Assembly: GCF_000753735.1 (NCBI RefSeq)
Contig: NZ_JPIN01000002.1
Location: forward strand, 1-64,000
Origin: Pseudidiomarina atlantica
GTDB lineage: Bacteria > Pseudomonadota > Gammaproteobacteria > Enterobacterales > Alteromonadaceae
Length of the DNA: 64,000 nt
Direction of reading: 5' to 3'
Below, one piece after another: positions 45,417-53,343 of the stretch. Numbering within the stretch: the first letter of the stretch is position 1; the number at the start of each line of letters is the position of its first letter. The position numbers and the translations under genes were made by a program. Below the pieces are notes generated by a model. That model did not search any database. It was not told the origin of the DNA and saw only the letters and a program-made list of their open reading frames with translations.

Positions 45417-46145
45417 ATGCAAGTTTTACAAGTGATTTCACTGTTAATCGACTATCCACGCGAAGAGTTGCTCGAAGCTGCTCCGGAGTTACGCACCTTG
45501 GTGCGTAACTCGGAGTTGAGCGCCGCGCAGCAACAAGCGGTAGACGACTTTATCACCGAGCGCACCAGCACTAACTTGATGGATTGGCAGTCTGAGTACG
45601 ATAGCTTGTTTGAGCGCGGTCGTTCATTGTCGTTGTTGCTGTTTGAACACGTGCATGGAGAGTCACGTGATCGTGGGCAAGCCATGGTCGATCTGATGAA
45701 CCAATACCAGCAAGCCGGGTTAGAAATCGACATCAAAGAATTGCCTGATTACATTCCGCTTTACCTCGAGTTCTTAGCGACCCAAGGCGAAGACAATGCC
45801 CGTGAAGGTTTGGCTGAAGTTGCCCATATTCTTGCGGTGCTAGCGGCACGTTTAGAGCAACGTGAAAGCAATTATGCGGTGTTGTTCCAGAGCTTGCTTG
45901 AGTTAGCTGCTGTTGACGTTGACCTCAACGACGTACGCCAACAAGTGCAAGGCGAAAAACGTGACGACACACCGAAAGAGTTGGACAAAGTTTGGGAAGA
46001 AGAAATGGTGACCTTTACCGGCAACGACGCCACCAGCACTTGCCCGACGGCGCAAAACCGTCCGGCCGAGAGCCAGCGTCGCGATCAGTACATCCCATTG
46101 AATCTTGATCAACTCAGCAATGTAAAAAACGCTGCGGACGCCTAA
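45417..46145 (+). CDS. narJ: nitrate reductase molybdenum cofactor assembly chaperone NarJ
   Basis: NarJ (242 residues) is the cytoplasmic TorD-family chaperone needed for Moco and FS0 insertion into NarG and for membrane attachment. It is all-helical; family stretches include ISLLIDYPREELLEAAPELR, EYDSLFERGRSLSLLLFEHVHGESRDRGQAMVDL and DYIPLYLEFLA. AAGGAG lies before the ATG, inside the end of narH. Confidence 0.97.
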   Translation: MQVLQVISLLIDYPREELLEAAPELRTLVRNSELSAAQQQAVDDFITERTSTNLMDWQSEYDSLFERGRSLSLLLFEHVHGESRDRGQAMVDLMNQYQQAGLEIDIKELPDYIPLYLEFLATQGEDNAREGLAEVAHILAVLAARLEQRESNYAVLFQSLLELAAVDVDLNDVRQQVQGEKRDDTPKELDKVWEEEMVTFTGNDATSTCPTAQNRPAESQRRDQYIPLNLDQLSNVKNAADA

Positions 46146-46155
46146 GGAGTTCACC

Positions 46156-46845
46156 ATGAATTATCTCAATACATTTTTCTTCGGTATCTACCCTTACATC
46201 GCGTTGGCAGTGATGTTTATCGGGACTTGGATCCGTTACGACCGCGAGCAATTCACCTGGAAAACCAGTTCTAGTCAATTGCTCGAAAAGAAACAACTAC
46301 GCCGTGGCAGCATCGCCTTCCACATTGGTATTTTGGCGATTTTTGCCGGTCACTTTGTCGGCTTATTGACGCCGAACGCCGTGTGGCACGTTTTAGGCAT
46401 CAGTGCTGGTACTAAGCAGTTGATCGCGATTGTGGCGGGTGGCCTGGCAGGTATTCTTTGCTTTTATGGCATGACCATCCTGATCTTGCGTCGCTTGAAC
46501 AATCCACGCATTCGCGCAAACAGCAGCACCATGGATATCGTCATTTTGTTATTACTATATGCGCAGCTGATTCTCGGTTTGCTGTCGATTTTTGTGTCCT
46601 TGGATCACCTGGACGGTTCAACCATGTTGCTGTTAATGGCGTGGGCGCAAAATACCCTGACCTTTGACACTGCAACTGCCGTTGCGGCGATGACCGATGT
46701 GCATTGGATCTTCAAGCTCCACATCACTTTGGGTCTGACTATTTTCTTGGTGTTCCCATTTACGCGCTTGGTCCATATGTTTAGCGTCCCCGTGCAATAC
46801 CTGCGTCGTCAGCATCAAGTCGTGCGGCAAAAAGCGGCACGCTAA
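46156..46845 (+). CDS. narI: respiratory nitrate reductase gamma subunit NarI
   Basis: NarI (229 residues) is the di-heme cytochrome b that oxidises quinol and anchors NarGH. Five helices are seen. Heme ligands are His56 and His66 (FHIGILAIFAGHF) and His189 and His207 (KLHITLGL, RLVHMFS), with the same internal spacing as in E. coli. The start MNYLNTFFFGIYPYIAL is typical. AAGGAG lies before the ATG. Confidence 0.98.
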   Translation: MNYLNTFFFGIYPYIALAVMFIGTWIRYDREQFTWKTSSSQLLEKKQLRRGSIAFHIGILAIFAGHFVGLLTPNAVWHVLGISAGTKQLIAIVAGGLAGILCFYGMTILILRRLNNPRIRANSSTMDIVILLLLYAQLILGLLSIFVSLDHLDGSTMLLLMAWAQNTLTFDTATAVAAMTDVHWIFKLHITLGLTIFLVFPFTRLVHMFSVPVQYLRRQHQVVRQKAAR

Positions 46846-46854
46846 GGAGTTGTG

Positions 46855-47622
46855 ATGATTCACGTAAATCAGACAGTTATTGACGAACCCGCGATTCTGG
46901 CCGAGATGCAATACCATCCGGCCGATAGCCAGCAGCAAGCCATGGCCAAGGCTGCTGAATCCTTGGTGATCGGTGAGTTATTGCGTCAGCGTGCAAGCGA
47001 GCTCGGCTTGCACGTTGCCGACGAAAACAAACAGGCCAGCGATGACGATTTTCTCGCGGCATTAATAGAGCGCGAAGTCGCCATTCCAGAAGCGGACGAG
47101 CAAGCCTGTGCGACCTATTACCAGCAGAATCCGGAGCGTTTTACCACGTCACCGTTGCTGGAAGTACGCCACATCTTGTTGGCCGCCGCGCCCGATGACG
47201 AGCTCGACCGCGTCAATGCGAAAATGATGGCCGAGCAAATCATCAAGCAGTTGCACGAAGGCGACGACTTTAGTCGCTTAGCACAACAGCATTCGGCCTG
47301 TCCGTCGAGTGCGACCGCTGGCAGTTTAGGCCAAATTAGTCGCGGTCAAACCGTCGCTGAATTTGAACGCCAGGTCTTCACCGCTAACACTGGGCTGCTC
47401 CCCAACCCAGTGGAAACCCGCTACGGTTTCCACGTGGTCGCCGTCGATCGCAAAATCGAAGGCAAACAGCTCCCCTACGACGCGGTAAAAGACAAAATCG
47501 CCGCCTACTTGAACGAGAAAGTGGAACGTAAAGCCGTCGCGCAATACATTCACACCCTCATTCAAGCCGCCGAAATCAAAGGCTTTGATTTTGCGGTGTC
47601 GGATTCACCGTTGCTGCAGTAG
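46855..47622 (+). CDS. parvulin-type peptidyl-prolyl isomerase of the nar operon
   Basis: The product has 255 residues and no signal peptide, so it is probably cytoplasmic. The N-terminal half is a helical chaperone-like region (NifM/SurA style). The parvulin domain (about 115-215) shows VRHILLAAAPDDE, SRLAQQHSACPSSATAGSLGQISRGQ and NPVETRYGFHVVAVDRK. Its position right after narI, 9 bases away, is seen in other denitrifiers and suggests help in folding the nitrate reductase; substrate proteins are unknown. AAGGAG fits ATG 46855 better than a GTG one codon earlier. Confidence 0.9.
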   Translation: MIHVNQTVIDEPAILAEMQYHPADSQQQAMAKAAESLVIGELLRQRASELGLHVADENKQASDDDFLAALIEREVAIPEADEQACATYYQQNPERFTTSPLLEVRHILLAAAPDDELDRVNAKMMAEQIIKQLHEGDDFSRLAQQHSACPSSATAGSLGQISRGQTVAEFERQVFTANTGLLPNPVETRYGFHVVAVDRKIEGKQLPYDAVKDKIAAYLNEKVERKAVAQYIHTLIQAAEIKGFDFAVSDSPLLQ

Positions 47623-47662
47623 CGCTCGGCGGATGCAGGGTCGTCATTTTCATTTAAAAATA

Positions 47663-47690
47663 CACCGATCAGTTATCCAACTGATCGGTG
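47663..47690 (-). terminator. hairpin terminator between nar operon and foreign-looking insert
   Basis: A perfect 12-bp stem (CACCGATCAGTT with AACTGATCGGTG, loop ATCC). On the minus strand it is followed by TGTATTTTTAAATG, a short T-tract, so it best terminates the minus-strand gene 47699-48094. On the plus strand no T-run follows; it could still stop or stabilise the nar transcript end. Confidence 0.7.
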
Positions 47691-47698
47691 ACCTATAT

Positions 47699-48094
47699 TT
47701 ACTTTAGCTTGGCTTTTATTTCATCACTAAAGAGCATCAATATTAATGCTCCTTCAAAAAGAGTAAGTAAATATCCAATAGACGTATCTAGGTATATTGA
47801 AACACTGACTCCCATTACATAAGGGCTAACAAGAAGGTTATAGGCGATGAGCATGCTGAATAACCACTTAGCTATTGTTCTGTATGTATAAAGTCCAAGC
47901 AGGCTCAAGATATACAGCATTGAATATATGTATGGGAATGGATTAGTTGGCTCAAGCATTCCGCCTGTACCTGACATAGACAAAATATAAACCACTTCGT
48001 CAGCGTAAATATGGTGCCAAACTTGCGGCATGAGGAAAAACGCTGTGTATAGTGCTGCTGTTATAATTACTGTAGTTTGAAAATGCCTAGTCAT
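47699..48094 (-). CDS. small hypothetical membrane protein
   Basis: The product has 131 residues and four predicted helices (about 8-28, 53-70, 76-95, 103-123). I do not recognise the family. The gene is visibly more AT-rich than its neighbours and lies beside a decayed AbiE toxin-antitoxin module, inside a 1.5 kb stretch between the nar operon and tpm, which suggests horizontal arrival. No RBS stands out apart from AAGGTGAG upstream. Function not assignable. Confidence 0.6.
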   Translation of the reverse strand: MTRHFQTTVIITAALYTAFFLMPQVWHHIYADEVVYILSMSGTGGMLEPTNPFPYIYSMLYILSLLGLYTYRTIAKWLFSMLIAYNLLVSPYVMGVSVSIYLDTSIGYLLTLFEGALILMLFSDEIKAKLK

Positions 48095-48187
48095 GGCTCA
48101 CCTTACTTTTATAGTTTGAAACGCGCCAAAAATTAACCATAGCTCTCGCCCTGCGGCCGATACCTCGGGAGGCCTGTCGGCTTTAAA

Positions 48188-48594
48188 CTACGTATTTCCC
48201 ATATCAAATCTATGTAGCGTGTCACCAGCAAGCAAACTGTTAGCTAGTCTATCAATTTCGGTTTGGACGTAGTTCCAGTAGTCGGGGTTATCCAAAGTCC
48301 GCGCTTGAATTGTTGCAGGAATGAACCGACGCATTTCTTGATAAAAATCGTCACGAGTTTCATTGCTACTTTGAAGTTATGGCCGCCGTTGAAATCAAGA
48401 TCTTCTGAGAGTCGCGAACTGTTATAACACATACGTAGAGCTGTGCCGCCGATAAAGGTCAGCGCCGACATAACACCTTGCTGAACAAGTACAGCCATGA
48501 TGTCGTGGTGTAAAATTTCTTTCTCAATAACGGGTGTGATCGCAGCTAAGTCGGGATTTGCGGCAACAATTTGCTGAAGATAGTGATTGAGCAT
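48188..48594 (-). pseudogene. AbiEii/AbiGii-type nucleotidyltransferase toxin, truncated and frameshifted
   Basis: The N-terminal part (48594 down to about 48370) reads an AbiEii nucleotidyltransferase: LTFIGGTALRMCYNSSRLSEDLDFNGG has the GG-substrate and DLD catalytic motifs. The frame then runs on to an early stop at 48244, giving only 116 residues. Another frame from about 48380 to the stop at 48188 encodes DDFYQEMRRFIPATIQ and TLDNPDYWNYVQTEIDRLAN, typical of the family C-terminus. The roughly 100-150 residues between them, including the second catalytic Lys/Arg region, are missing. This is best explained by an internal out-of-frame deletion. The toxin should be inactive; the antitoxin gene is intact. 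Confidence 0.82.
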
Positions 48595-49119
48595 TTAACT
48601 TTCCACCATAGAGATGTTTCTGTTGCAGGCTTTTAAATCGGCAATGGCTTGAGATGTGGTCGCTCTGAACATGCCGATTTCATTGTCGAAATAGAGATTA
48701 GGCATGATTTGGGCGATCGACTTTTTCGTGTGTGTGAATTCAATGATACCGTAGGGCGTTGAAAACTCGCCGCTGCGGCCTTTCGTCATCACCGTAAGTC
48801 GCCCCATGATGACCTGTGAGATATCGCCAGTATGACAGAGTTGGCTTTCTAGACTTATATAGTTGAGCACATTTCCGCGCAGCTTATTTACGATTTTATA
48901 AATTGCTGTCGTCGGTTCGGGCGGCGTTATGGTGCTTTCAAAAATGCCCTTAACTACGCGACGAATCAGCCCTTTTCGTGCGCAGTCGCTGAGGAACTTT
49001 GTAAATGCAGGTGACAGCGGCTCGCCCATCATAAAGGCAAGTTCCCGTGATGTGTGAACACCGCCGCCAGCTTTTACAGCATCTGAAAACAAGGCGAGTA
49101 GTCTTTCTTGTTTCAGCAT
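48595..49119 (-). CDS. AbiEi-family type IV antitoxin / transcriptional repressor
   Basis: This 174-residue protein has an N-terminal winged-helix domain (LLALFSDAVKAGGGVHTSRELAFMMG, SPAFTKFLSDCARKGLIRRVVKGIF) followed by the antitoxin domain and the family-like end SQAIADLKACNRN. AbiEi proteins repress their own operon and neutralise an AbiEii nucleotidyltransferase. The stop codon directly abuts the ATG of the broken toxin. Two palindromes with identical geometry upstream (49134-49150 and 49199-49215) are probable operators. The antitoxin appears complete although the toxin is dead. Confidence 0.82.
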   Translation of the reverse strand: MLKQERLLALFSDAVKAGGGVHTSRELAFMMGEPLSPAFTKFLSDCARKGLIRRVVKGIFESTITPPEPTTAIYKIVNKLRGNVLNYISLESQLCHTGDISQVIMGRLTVMTKGRSGEFSTPYGIIEFTHTKKSIAQIMPNLYFDNEIGMFRATTSQAIADLKACNRNISMVES

Positions 49120-49133
49120 AGGGTCAACACATT

Positions 49134-49150
49134 ATTACCGTAATAGTAAT
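49134..49150 (-). promoter_or_regulatory. probable AbiEi operator, proximal copy
   Basis: ATTAC-N7-GTAAT palindrome 15 bases upstream of the abiEi start codon. A second copy with the same 7-base spacer is 65 bases further upstream. AbiEi of Streptococcus also binds two inverted repeats in its promoter. Confidence 0.6.
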
Positions 49151-49198
49151 GAAATGTAGACCAGAGGTGGGGTGAATTCAAGTTAAGGTGCACAAAAT

Positions 49199-49215
49199 AT
49201 TACCCATAGAGTAAT
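49199..49215 (-). promoter_or_regulatory. probable AbiEi operator, distal copy
   Basis: ATTAC-N7-GTAAT, the same arms and spacer length as at 49134-49150 but a different spacer sequence. It lies in the divergent region between abiEi and tpm. Confidence 0.55.
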
Positions 49216-49319
49216 GTTTTGTTAACCTTTGGGAAGGTGAAGCTTCCCGCGCGGCTAAAAAGAAAGTTATGACTTCAGAAAACGGATGCTAAAGTATTTG
49301 CAACCCACGGAGGCTTATT

Positions 49320-49958
49320 ATGGACCACAACTTTTGGCATCAACGTTGGCAACAGCAACAAATTGGCTTTCATCGCGATGCTTTTCATGAGCTATTGACC
49401 GAATACTTTCCGCAAGCTTGTCCAACGGGTCGTATTTTGGTGCCGCTGTGTGGCAAGACAAAAGATATGTTGTGGTTGCTCGATCAGGGCTACAAAGTGT
49501 TTGGCATAGAGCTGAGCGAGCTGGCGGTGCAGGCGTTTTTCGCGGAAAACCAACTTAAGCCACAAGTGGCCAGTGTTGGTAATTTCAAGCAGTATACACT
49601 CGATGAACTGGTCATTTGGGTGGGCGATGTCTTTGATCTCACACCCAAAGATCTGGCCGATGTTGATGGTTGGTATGACCGTGCGGCGTTGGTCGCTCTG
49701 CCACCGGAAATGCGCACACGCTATGTAGAACTGCTCCGACAAACCTTACCGAGTGGTAGCCGCGGTTTGTTGGTGACTGTTGAATATCCAGATGGTTATC
49801 GTGAGGGCCCACCGTTTTCGGTGCCTGAAGACGAAGTCAAAAGTGCTTACGGGCAACGCTTCAAAGTGCAACGCAGGGCGCGCATCCAAGGTTTCGTGAA
49901 CAACGAGCCCAGTATTGACAGTCCCGTCACCGAACAAGCTTACGTTATTTATGATTAA
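49320..49958 (+). CDS. tpm: thiopurine S-methyltransferase
   Basis: The product has 212 residues and is a class I SAM methyltransferase of the bacterial TPMT family (tellurite/selenium or thiol methylation). Typical parts are MDHNFWHQRWQQQQIGFHRD, the SAM site ILVPLCGKTKDMLWLLDQGYKVFGIELSELAVQAFF-type region (Gly, Glu), VGDVFDLTP, and WYDRAALVALPPEMRTRYVEL. GGAGG lies before the ATG. Its native substrate is unknown. The gene is convergent with the small Cys-rich gene and overlaps it by 4 bases. Confidence 0.95.
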   Translation: MDHNFWHQRWQQQQIGFHRDAFHELLTEYFPQACPTGRILVPLCGKTKDMLWLLDQGYKVFGIELSELAVQAFFAENQLKPQVASVGNFKQYTLDELVIWVGDVFDLTPKDLADVDGWYDRAALVALPPEMRTRYVELLRQTLPSGSRGLLVTVEYPDGYREGPPFSVPEDEVKSAYGQRFKVQRRARIQGFVNNEPSIDSPVTEQAYVIYD

Positions 49959-50248
49959 GAAATGAGGTTGTTGCGCTGCAGGACTTTGTAGGTGCGGCGT
50001 GCAAGCTTTTCCATGAACGCGAGATCAGCAAAGGTCGGCTCGGCGGTTTCGTTGTCGAGGTCGACTTGCCATTGGCTGACTTCGGCGTCGAGCATTTCCA
50101 TCATTTTCTTGGAGCAGCCGCGGCAAATGCCTTGGCACATGTCGGCGTCTTCGAGGCCGAAGGGAATGGTATTGCGAATGGTGTTCAATAATGCCCGCAT
50201 GGCATCGCTGGTATTGGGTTTGCGCTGTCGTGTTTGCACTTCAGACAT
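49955..50248 (-). CDS. small Cys-rich protein downstream of norZ
   Basis: A 97-residue soluble protein. The start MSEVQTRQRKPN was chosen for its strong RBS GGAGGTG; a longer reading would run into norZ. The middle has CQGICRGCSKK, three close Cys residues (C-X3-C-X2-C) that could hold a metal or Fe-S cluster, followed by a helical part LAFMEKLARRTYKVLQRN. There is no radical-SAM barrel at this length. It lies 67 bases after norZ on the same strand, and I recall similar small proteins beside nitrate/NO genes in other marine bacteria. Function unknown; a link to NO reduction is inferred from position. Confidence 0.75.
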   Translation of the reverse strand: MSEVQTRQRKPNTSDAMRALLNTIRNTIPFGLEDADMCQGICRGCSKKMMEMLDAEVSQWQVDLDNETAEPTFADLAFMEKLARRTYKVLQRNNLIS

Positions 50249-50315
50249 AAGCACCTCCAAGCAAAAAAGGGAGGGCACCCTGGAGAGTAAGTGCGCCTCC
50301 CACAACGAGAACCGG

Positions 50316-52586
50316 TTAGTTCTGTTTGACTGCAACTGCATCAACTTGAGACTGTTTACCCCAAAGCCCGCTGACCACCTGCCAGCTAATCGCTAGGGCG
50401 CCAATGATGAAGATCACATCACCAACGGTACGGACCCAACGCAGACCTTCGAGCAACGGCTGCTGCATAAAGGCTTCGCTACGGGCATACCAGAGCCCTT
50501 CAGAGGCTGCGGCAAAGAACTGAATGAAGCCGATCGGTAACAGGCTGCTAAACAGCATCAGCACCAAGCCAATGTTCATCCACCAGAACGCGGTGTTCAT
50601 CAGTTTGTCGTTGAACGCAAGATTTGGCCGGATATAGCGCAAAATCAGCAGTACGAAACCGAGTGCCAAGAAGCCATAGACACCGAACAAGGCTGCGTGA
50701 GCGTGGGTTGGCGTAGTGTTCAAGCCTTGCACGTAGTAGAGCGAGATCGGTGGGTTGATCATAAAGCCCAACACGCCGGCGCCCAACATATTCCAAAACG
50801 CTACAGCAACGAAGCACATGAGTGGCCATTTGATGCGAGCCATCCACGGCGCTTTGTGTTGCATGCTCCAGTTTTCCCAAGCTTCATAGCCAAGCACAAT
50901 CAAGGGTACAACTTCCAATGCACTGAAGGTTGCGCCAACTGCCATCACTGGCGTTGTGGTTCCTGAGAAGTACAAGTGGTGGAAGGTACCTGGTACACCA
51001 CCCAGCATAAACAATGACGCTGATGCGAGTGACGCCGTGGTTGCCATGCGCCGTGAAACGAGGCCCATGCTGTGGAAGATAAAGGCGATGGCAGTGGTCG
51101 CGAACACTTCAAAGAAGCCTTCGACCCACAAGTGAACAATCCACCAGCGCCAGTATTCCATCACTGATAAGTGGGTGCGTTCGCCGTAGAAGAAGCCAGC
51201 ACCGTAGAACAGGCCGATGGCAACCACTGAGGCGGTGAACAAAGCCAGCAAGTTCTTGTCGCCTTTGACTTTGAAGGCACCAATCACGCCGCGCATCATC
51301 AGCACTAACCAGAACACGATGCCAACAAATTTACCGATCTGCCATAGGCGTCCAAGGTCAACGTACTCGTAACCTTGGTGACCCAACCAGAAGTTCAGAT
51401 GTTCTGGCATAATTTGTGCGATGGCTAAATAGCTACCGACAAAAGTACCGCCCACGACGACGACCAATGCCCAAAATAGGATATCAACGCCAAGTTTCTG
51501 ATATTTAGGATCTTTGCCACCGTTAATAATGGGCGCAAGGAACAAGCCAGCGGCTAAGAAGCCAGTTGCGATCCAGAATAGCGCAGCCTGAATGTGCCAG
51601 GTCCGCACTAAGCTGTAAGGGAACCACTCAGACACGTTAATGCCATAGAATTCCTGACCTTCAACTGTGTAGTGTGCGGTAAATCCTCCTAACAATACTT
51701 GCAAGGTGAATAATGCGACGACAATAAACAAGTATTTGCCCAAAGCTTTTTGTGAGGGTGTGAGCTTCACCAAGCTAATAGGGTCCTGTTTCGGTGCTTG
51801 GGGTTCTTCTTCATCATGTTTACGAATGAAAGCCCAGGCCCAAATCAAGCCACCAACCCCTGCGATCAGCAAAATCACACTGACAATGGACCAGATAATG
51901 TTCTCTGGGCTTGGCACGTTGTCGATAAGCGGCTCATGTGGCCAGTTATTGGTGTAGGTTACGTCGCTGTCAGGACGTTCGGTTGCAGCAGACCATGCGG
52001 TCCAGAAGAAGAAGTCAGTCATTTGCTGACGACGCTCGAGACTTGGCAAGGTGTTTTCTTTCATGGCATAGCTTTCACGCGTGCCACGCAAGCTGGCGTC
52101 ATCGCTAAACAAGCGCACGTAATAGTCGGCGGTTGCAGCCATCGCTTGTGCCCGACGTTCACCTAATACAACCTCATTAGTGGTCGGATTGTAGGTGTTG
52201 GTGCGATACGCCTGTTTCAGCTCGAACTGCAGCTGATTTTGTTGTGCCGGGGTGAGCTTATCGTAGTCTGTTGCGAAAGTTTCTGCAGCGGCTAGCTCAA
52301 GCCAGGCCACTAGTTCACGATGTAACCAGTCAGCCGTCCAATCAGGTGCTTGATAAGCACCGTGGCCCCAAATTGAACCCAACTGCATACCGCCGACGGA
52401 TTGCCACGCAGTTTGTCCATCTAAAATCGACTCTTCGGTCATCAAAGTCTGCCCGTTTGTCGTTACAAACTTAGCAGGAATCGGCGGCGCTTCCCGATAC
52501 ACTTCTTTGCCGAAATACCCCAAAATACCGAACGTAATCGCCAGAATCGCGATGAGCGTCCACCAAAGTTTTTTATAACCGGCCAT
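50316..52586 (-). CDS. norZ: quinol-dependent nitric oxide reductase NorZ (qNor)
   Basis: NorZ (756 residues) reduces NO to N2O with electrons from quinol. It is a single-chain enzyme: an N-terminal part (TM1 at about 7-25, then a periplasmic cytochrome c-like domain without heme-binding CxxCH, from EVYREAPPIP to about 220) is fused to a 12-helix NorB-like core. The core holds the His ligands of the heme and FeB sites, as in RTWHIQAALFWIATG, WRWWIVHLWVEGFFEVF, GVPGTFHHLYFSGTTTP and TPTHAHAALFGVYG. The norZ and nrdG start regions share a perfect FNR/DNR palindrome at 52756. A small Cys-rich gene follows it. Confidence 0.97.
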   Translation of the reverse strand: MAGYKKLWWTLIAILAITFGILGYFGKEVYREAPPIPAKFVTTNGQTLMTEESILDGQTAWQSVGGMQLGSIWGHGAYQAPDWTADWLHRELVAWLELAAAETFATDYDKLTPAQQNQLQFELKQAYRTNTYNPTTNEVVLGERRAQAMAATADYYVRLFSDDASLRGTRESYAMKENTLPSLERRQQMTDFFFWTAWSAATERPDSDVTYTNNWPHEPLIDNVPSPENIIWSIVSVILLIAGVGGLIWAWAFIRKHDEEEPQAPKQDPISLVKLTPSQKALGKYLFIVVALFTLQVLLGGFTAHYTVEGQEFYGINVSEWFPYSLVRTWHIQAALFWIATGFLAAGLFLAPIINGGKDPKYQKLGVDILFWALVVVVGGTFVGSYLAIAQIMPEHLNFWLGHQGYEYVDLGRLWQIGKFVGIVFWLVLMMRGVIGAFKVKGDKNLLALFTASVVAIGLFYGAGFFYGERTHLSVMEYWRWWIVHLWVEGFFEVFATTAIAFIFHSMGLVSRRMATTASLASASLFMLGGVPGTFHHLYFSGTTTPVMAVGATFSALEVVPLIVLGYEAWENWSMQHKAPWMARIKWPLMCFVAVAFWNMLGAGVLGFMINPPISLYYVQGLNTTPTHAHAALFGVYGFLALGFVLLILRYIRPNLAFNDKLMNTAFWWMNIGLVLMLFSSLLPIGFIQFFAAASEGLWYARSEAFMQQPLLEGLRWVRTVGDVIFIIGALAISWQVVSGLWGKQSQVDAVAVKQN

Positions 52587-52755
52587 ACATCACCTTTTTA
52601 ATTGAAGTCCATCTTCATGGGTGTATCTGCAATTAGCTTGCCAACTTTTAAGTCATTGAATAAAAGATAAAAAACAATCGAAAAGGTAAAAAGAACCCAA
52701 CTTGTTAATGGGTGAATTTGCGTGTGTGGGTGATAACTACCCACGCGCCATTTTG

Positions 52756-52769
52756 TTGATCATGATCAA
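52756..52769. promoter_or_regulatory. perfect FNR/DNR palindrome between norZ and nrdG
   Basis: TTGAT-CATG-ATCAA is an exact match to the FNR consensus. It lies 170 bases before norZ and 80 before nrdG; either or both could be controlled. For norZ a TTATCA-like -10 is present at 52731-52736 (minus strand), at a suitable distance. A single NarL-type heptamer AGGGGTA is at 52779-52785. Confidence 0.85.
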
Positions 52770-52778
52770 AGCAAATCT

Positions 52779-52785
52779 AGGGGTA
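52779..52785 (+). promoter_or_regulatory. single NarL-type heptamer near nrdG promoter
   Basis: AGGGGTA matches AKRRGTA at all seven positions and lies 10 bases from the FNR palindrome on the nrdG side. No good partner heptamer is seen at 2-base spacing, so it may be chance. Confidence 0.35.
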
Positions 52786-52848
52786 TGCTCTAGCCTAAAC
52801 CACAACATATAGTGTTTTTAAATAAAACAGACACAGGATATAGCGTTG

Positions 52849-53343
52849 ATGCGATTTAGTGCAGAAGCAGTGGTGTTTCAAGAGGTTCCAGGTGAGGTGG
52901 CGTTGGCGTTCACTATCACTGGCTGCCCCGTCGGCTGTAAAGGCTGTCACAGCGCCGATAGCTGGCCGGCGGAGCGCGGCCACTTGCTGACCAAAACGCA
53001 TTTAGAGCAGCAATTCAGCCGTTACCGCGGGCTGATTACCGCGGTGCTGTTCCTTGGTGGTGAATGGTACCCAGCGCAGCTCAAAGAATTCTTACAGCTG
53101 GCGCAGAGTGAGGGGTTAGCAACCTGCCTCTACACCGGTTTGACCGATGTAGAGGCTGAGCTCAAGCAGCATCTCGACTATTTAAAAACTGGGCCGTGGA
53201 TAGCCGAATACGGCGGTCTTACCAGCCCTATAACTAACCAAAGATTCTACGATTTACGCACGGGGAAAGTACTCAACGCGCTGTTTTGCCCCGAATTCAT
53301 CGAACTAAAAAAGGAACAACAACATGTTGCGCTTACAGCCTGA
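52849..53343 (+). CDS. nrdG: anaerobic ribonucleotide reductase activating protein NrdG
   Basis: NrdG (164 residues) is the radical-SAM enzyme that puts the glycyl radical on NrdD. The cluster motif is CPVGCKGC (C-X3-C-X2-C). Typical further blocks are AFTITGCPVGC, VLFLGGEWYPAQLKEFLQLAQ and TCLYTGL. ATG 52849 was chosen (AGGA 10 bases upstream) over a TTG one codon earlier. It precedes and overlaps nrdD by 20 bases; in most enterics the order is nrdD-nrdG. Confidence 0.93.
   Translation: MRFSAEAVVFQEVPGEVALAFTITGCPVGCKGCHSADSWPAERGHLLTKTHLEQQFSRYRGLITAVLFLGGEWYPAQLKEFLQLAQSEGLATCLYTGLTDVEAELKQHLDYLKTGPWIAEYGGLTSPITNQRFYDLRTGKVLNALFCPEFIELKKEQQHVALTA

Noticed and set aside
48095-48187. Integron attC-like site next to the AbiE remnant
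   Set aside because: A GC-rich partly palindromic stretch is present, but the GTTRRRY and RYYYAAC ends with proper inner boxes are not found and there is no integrase.
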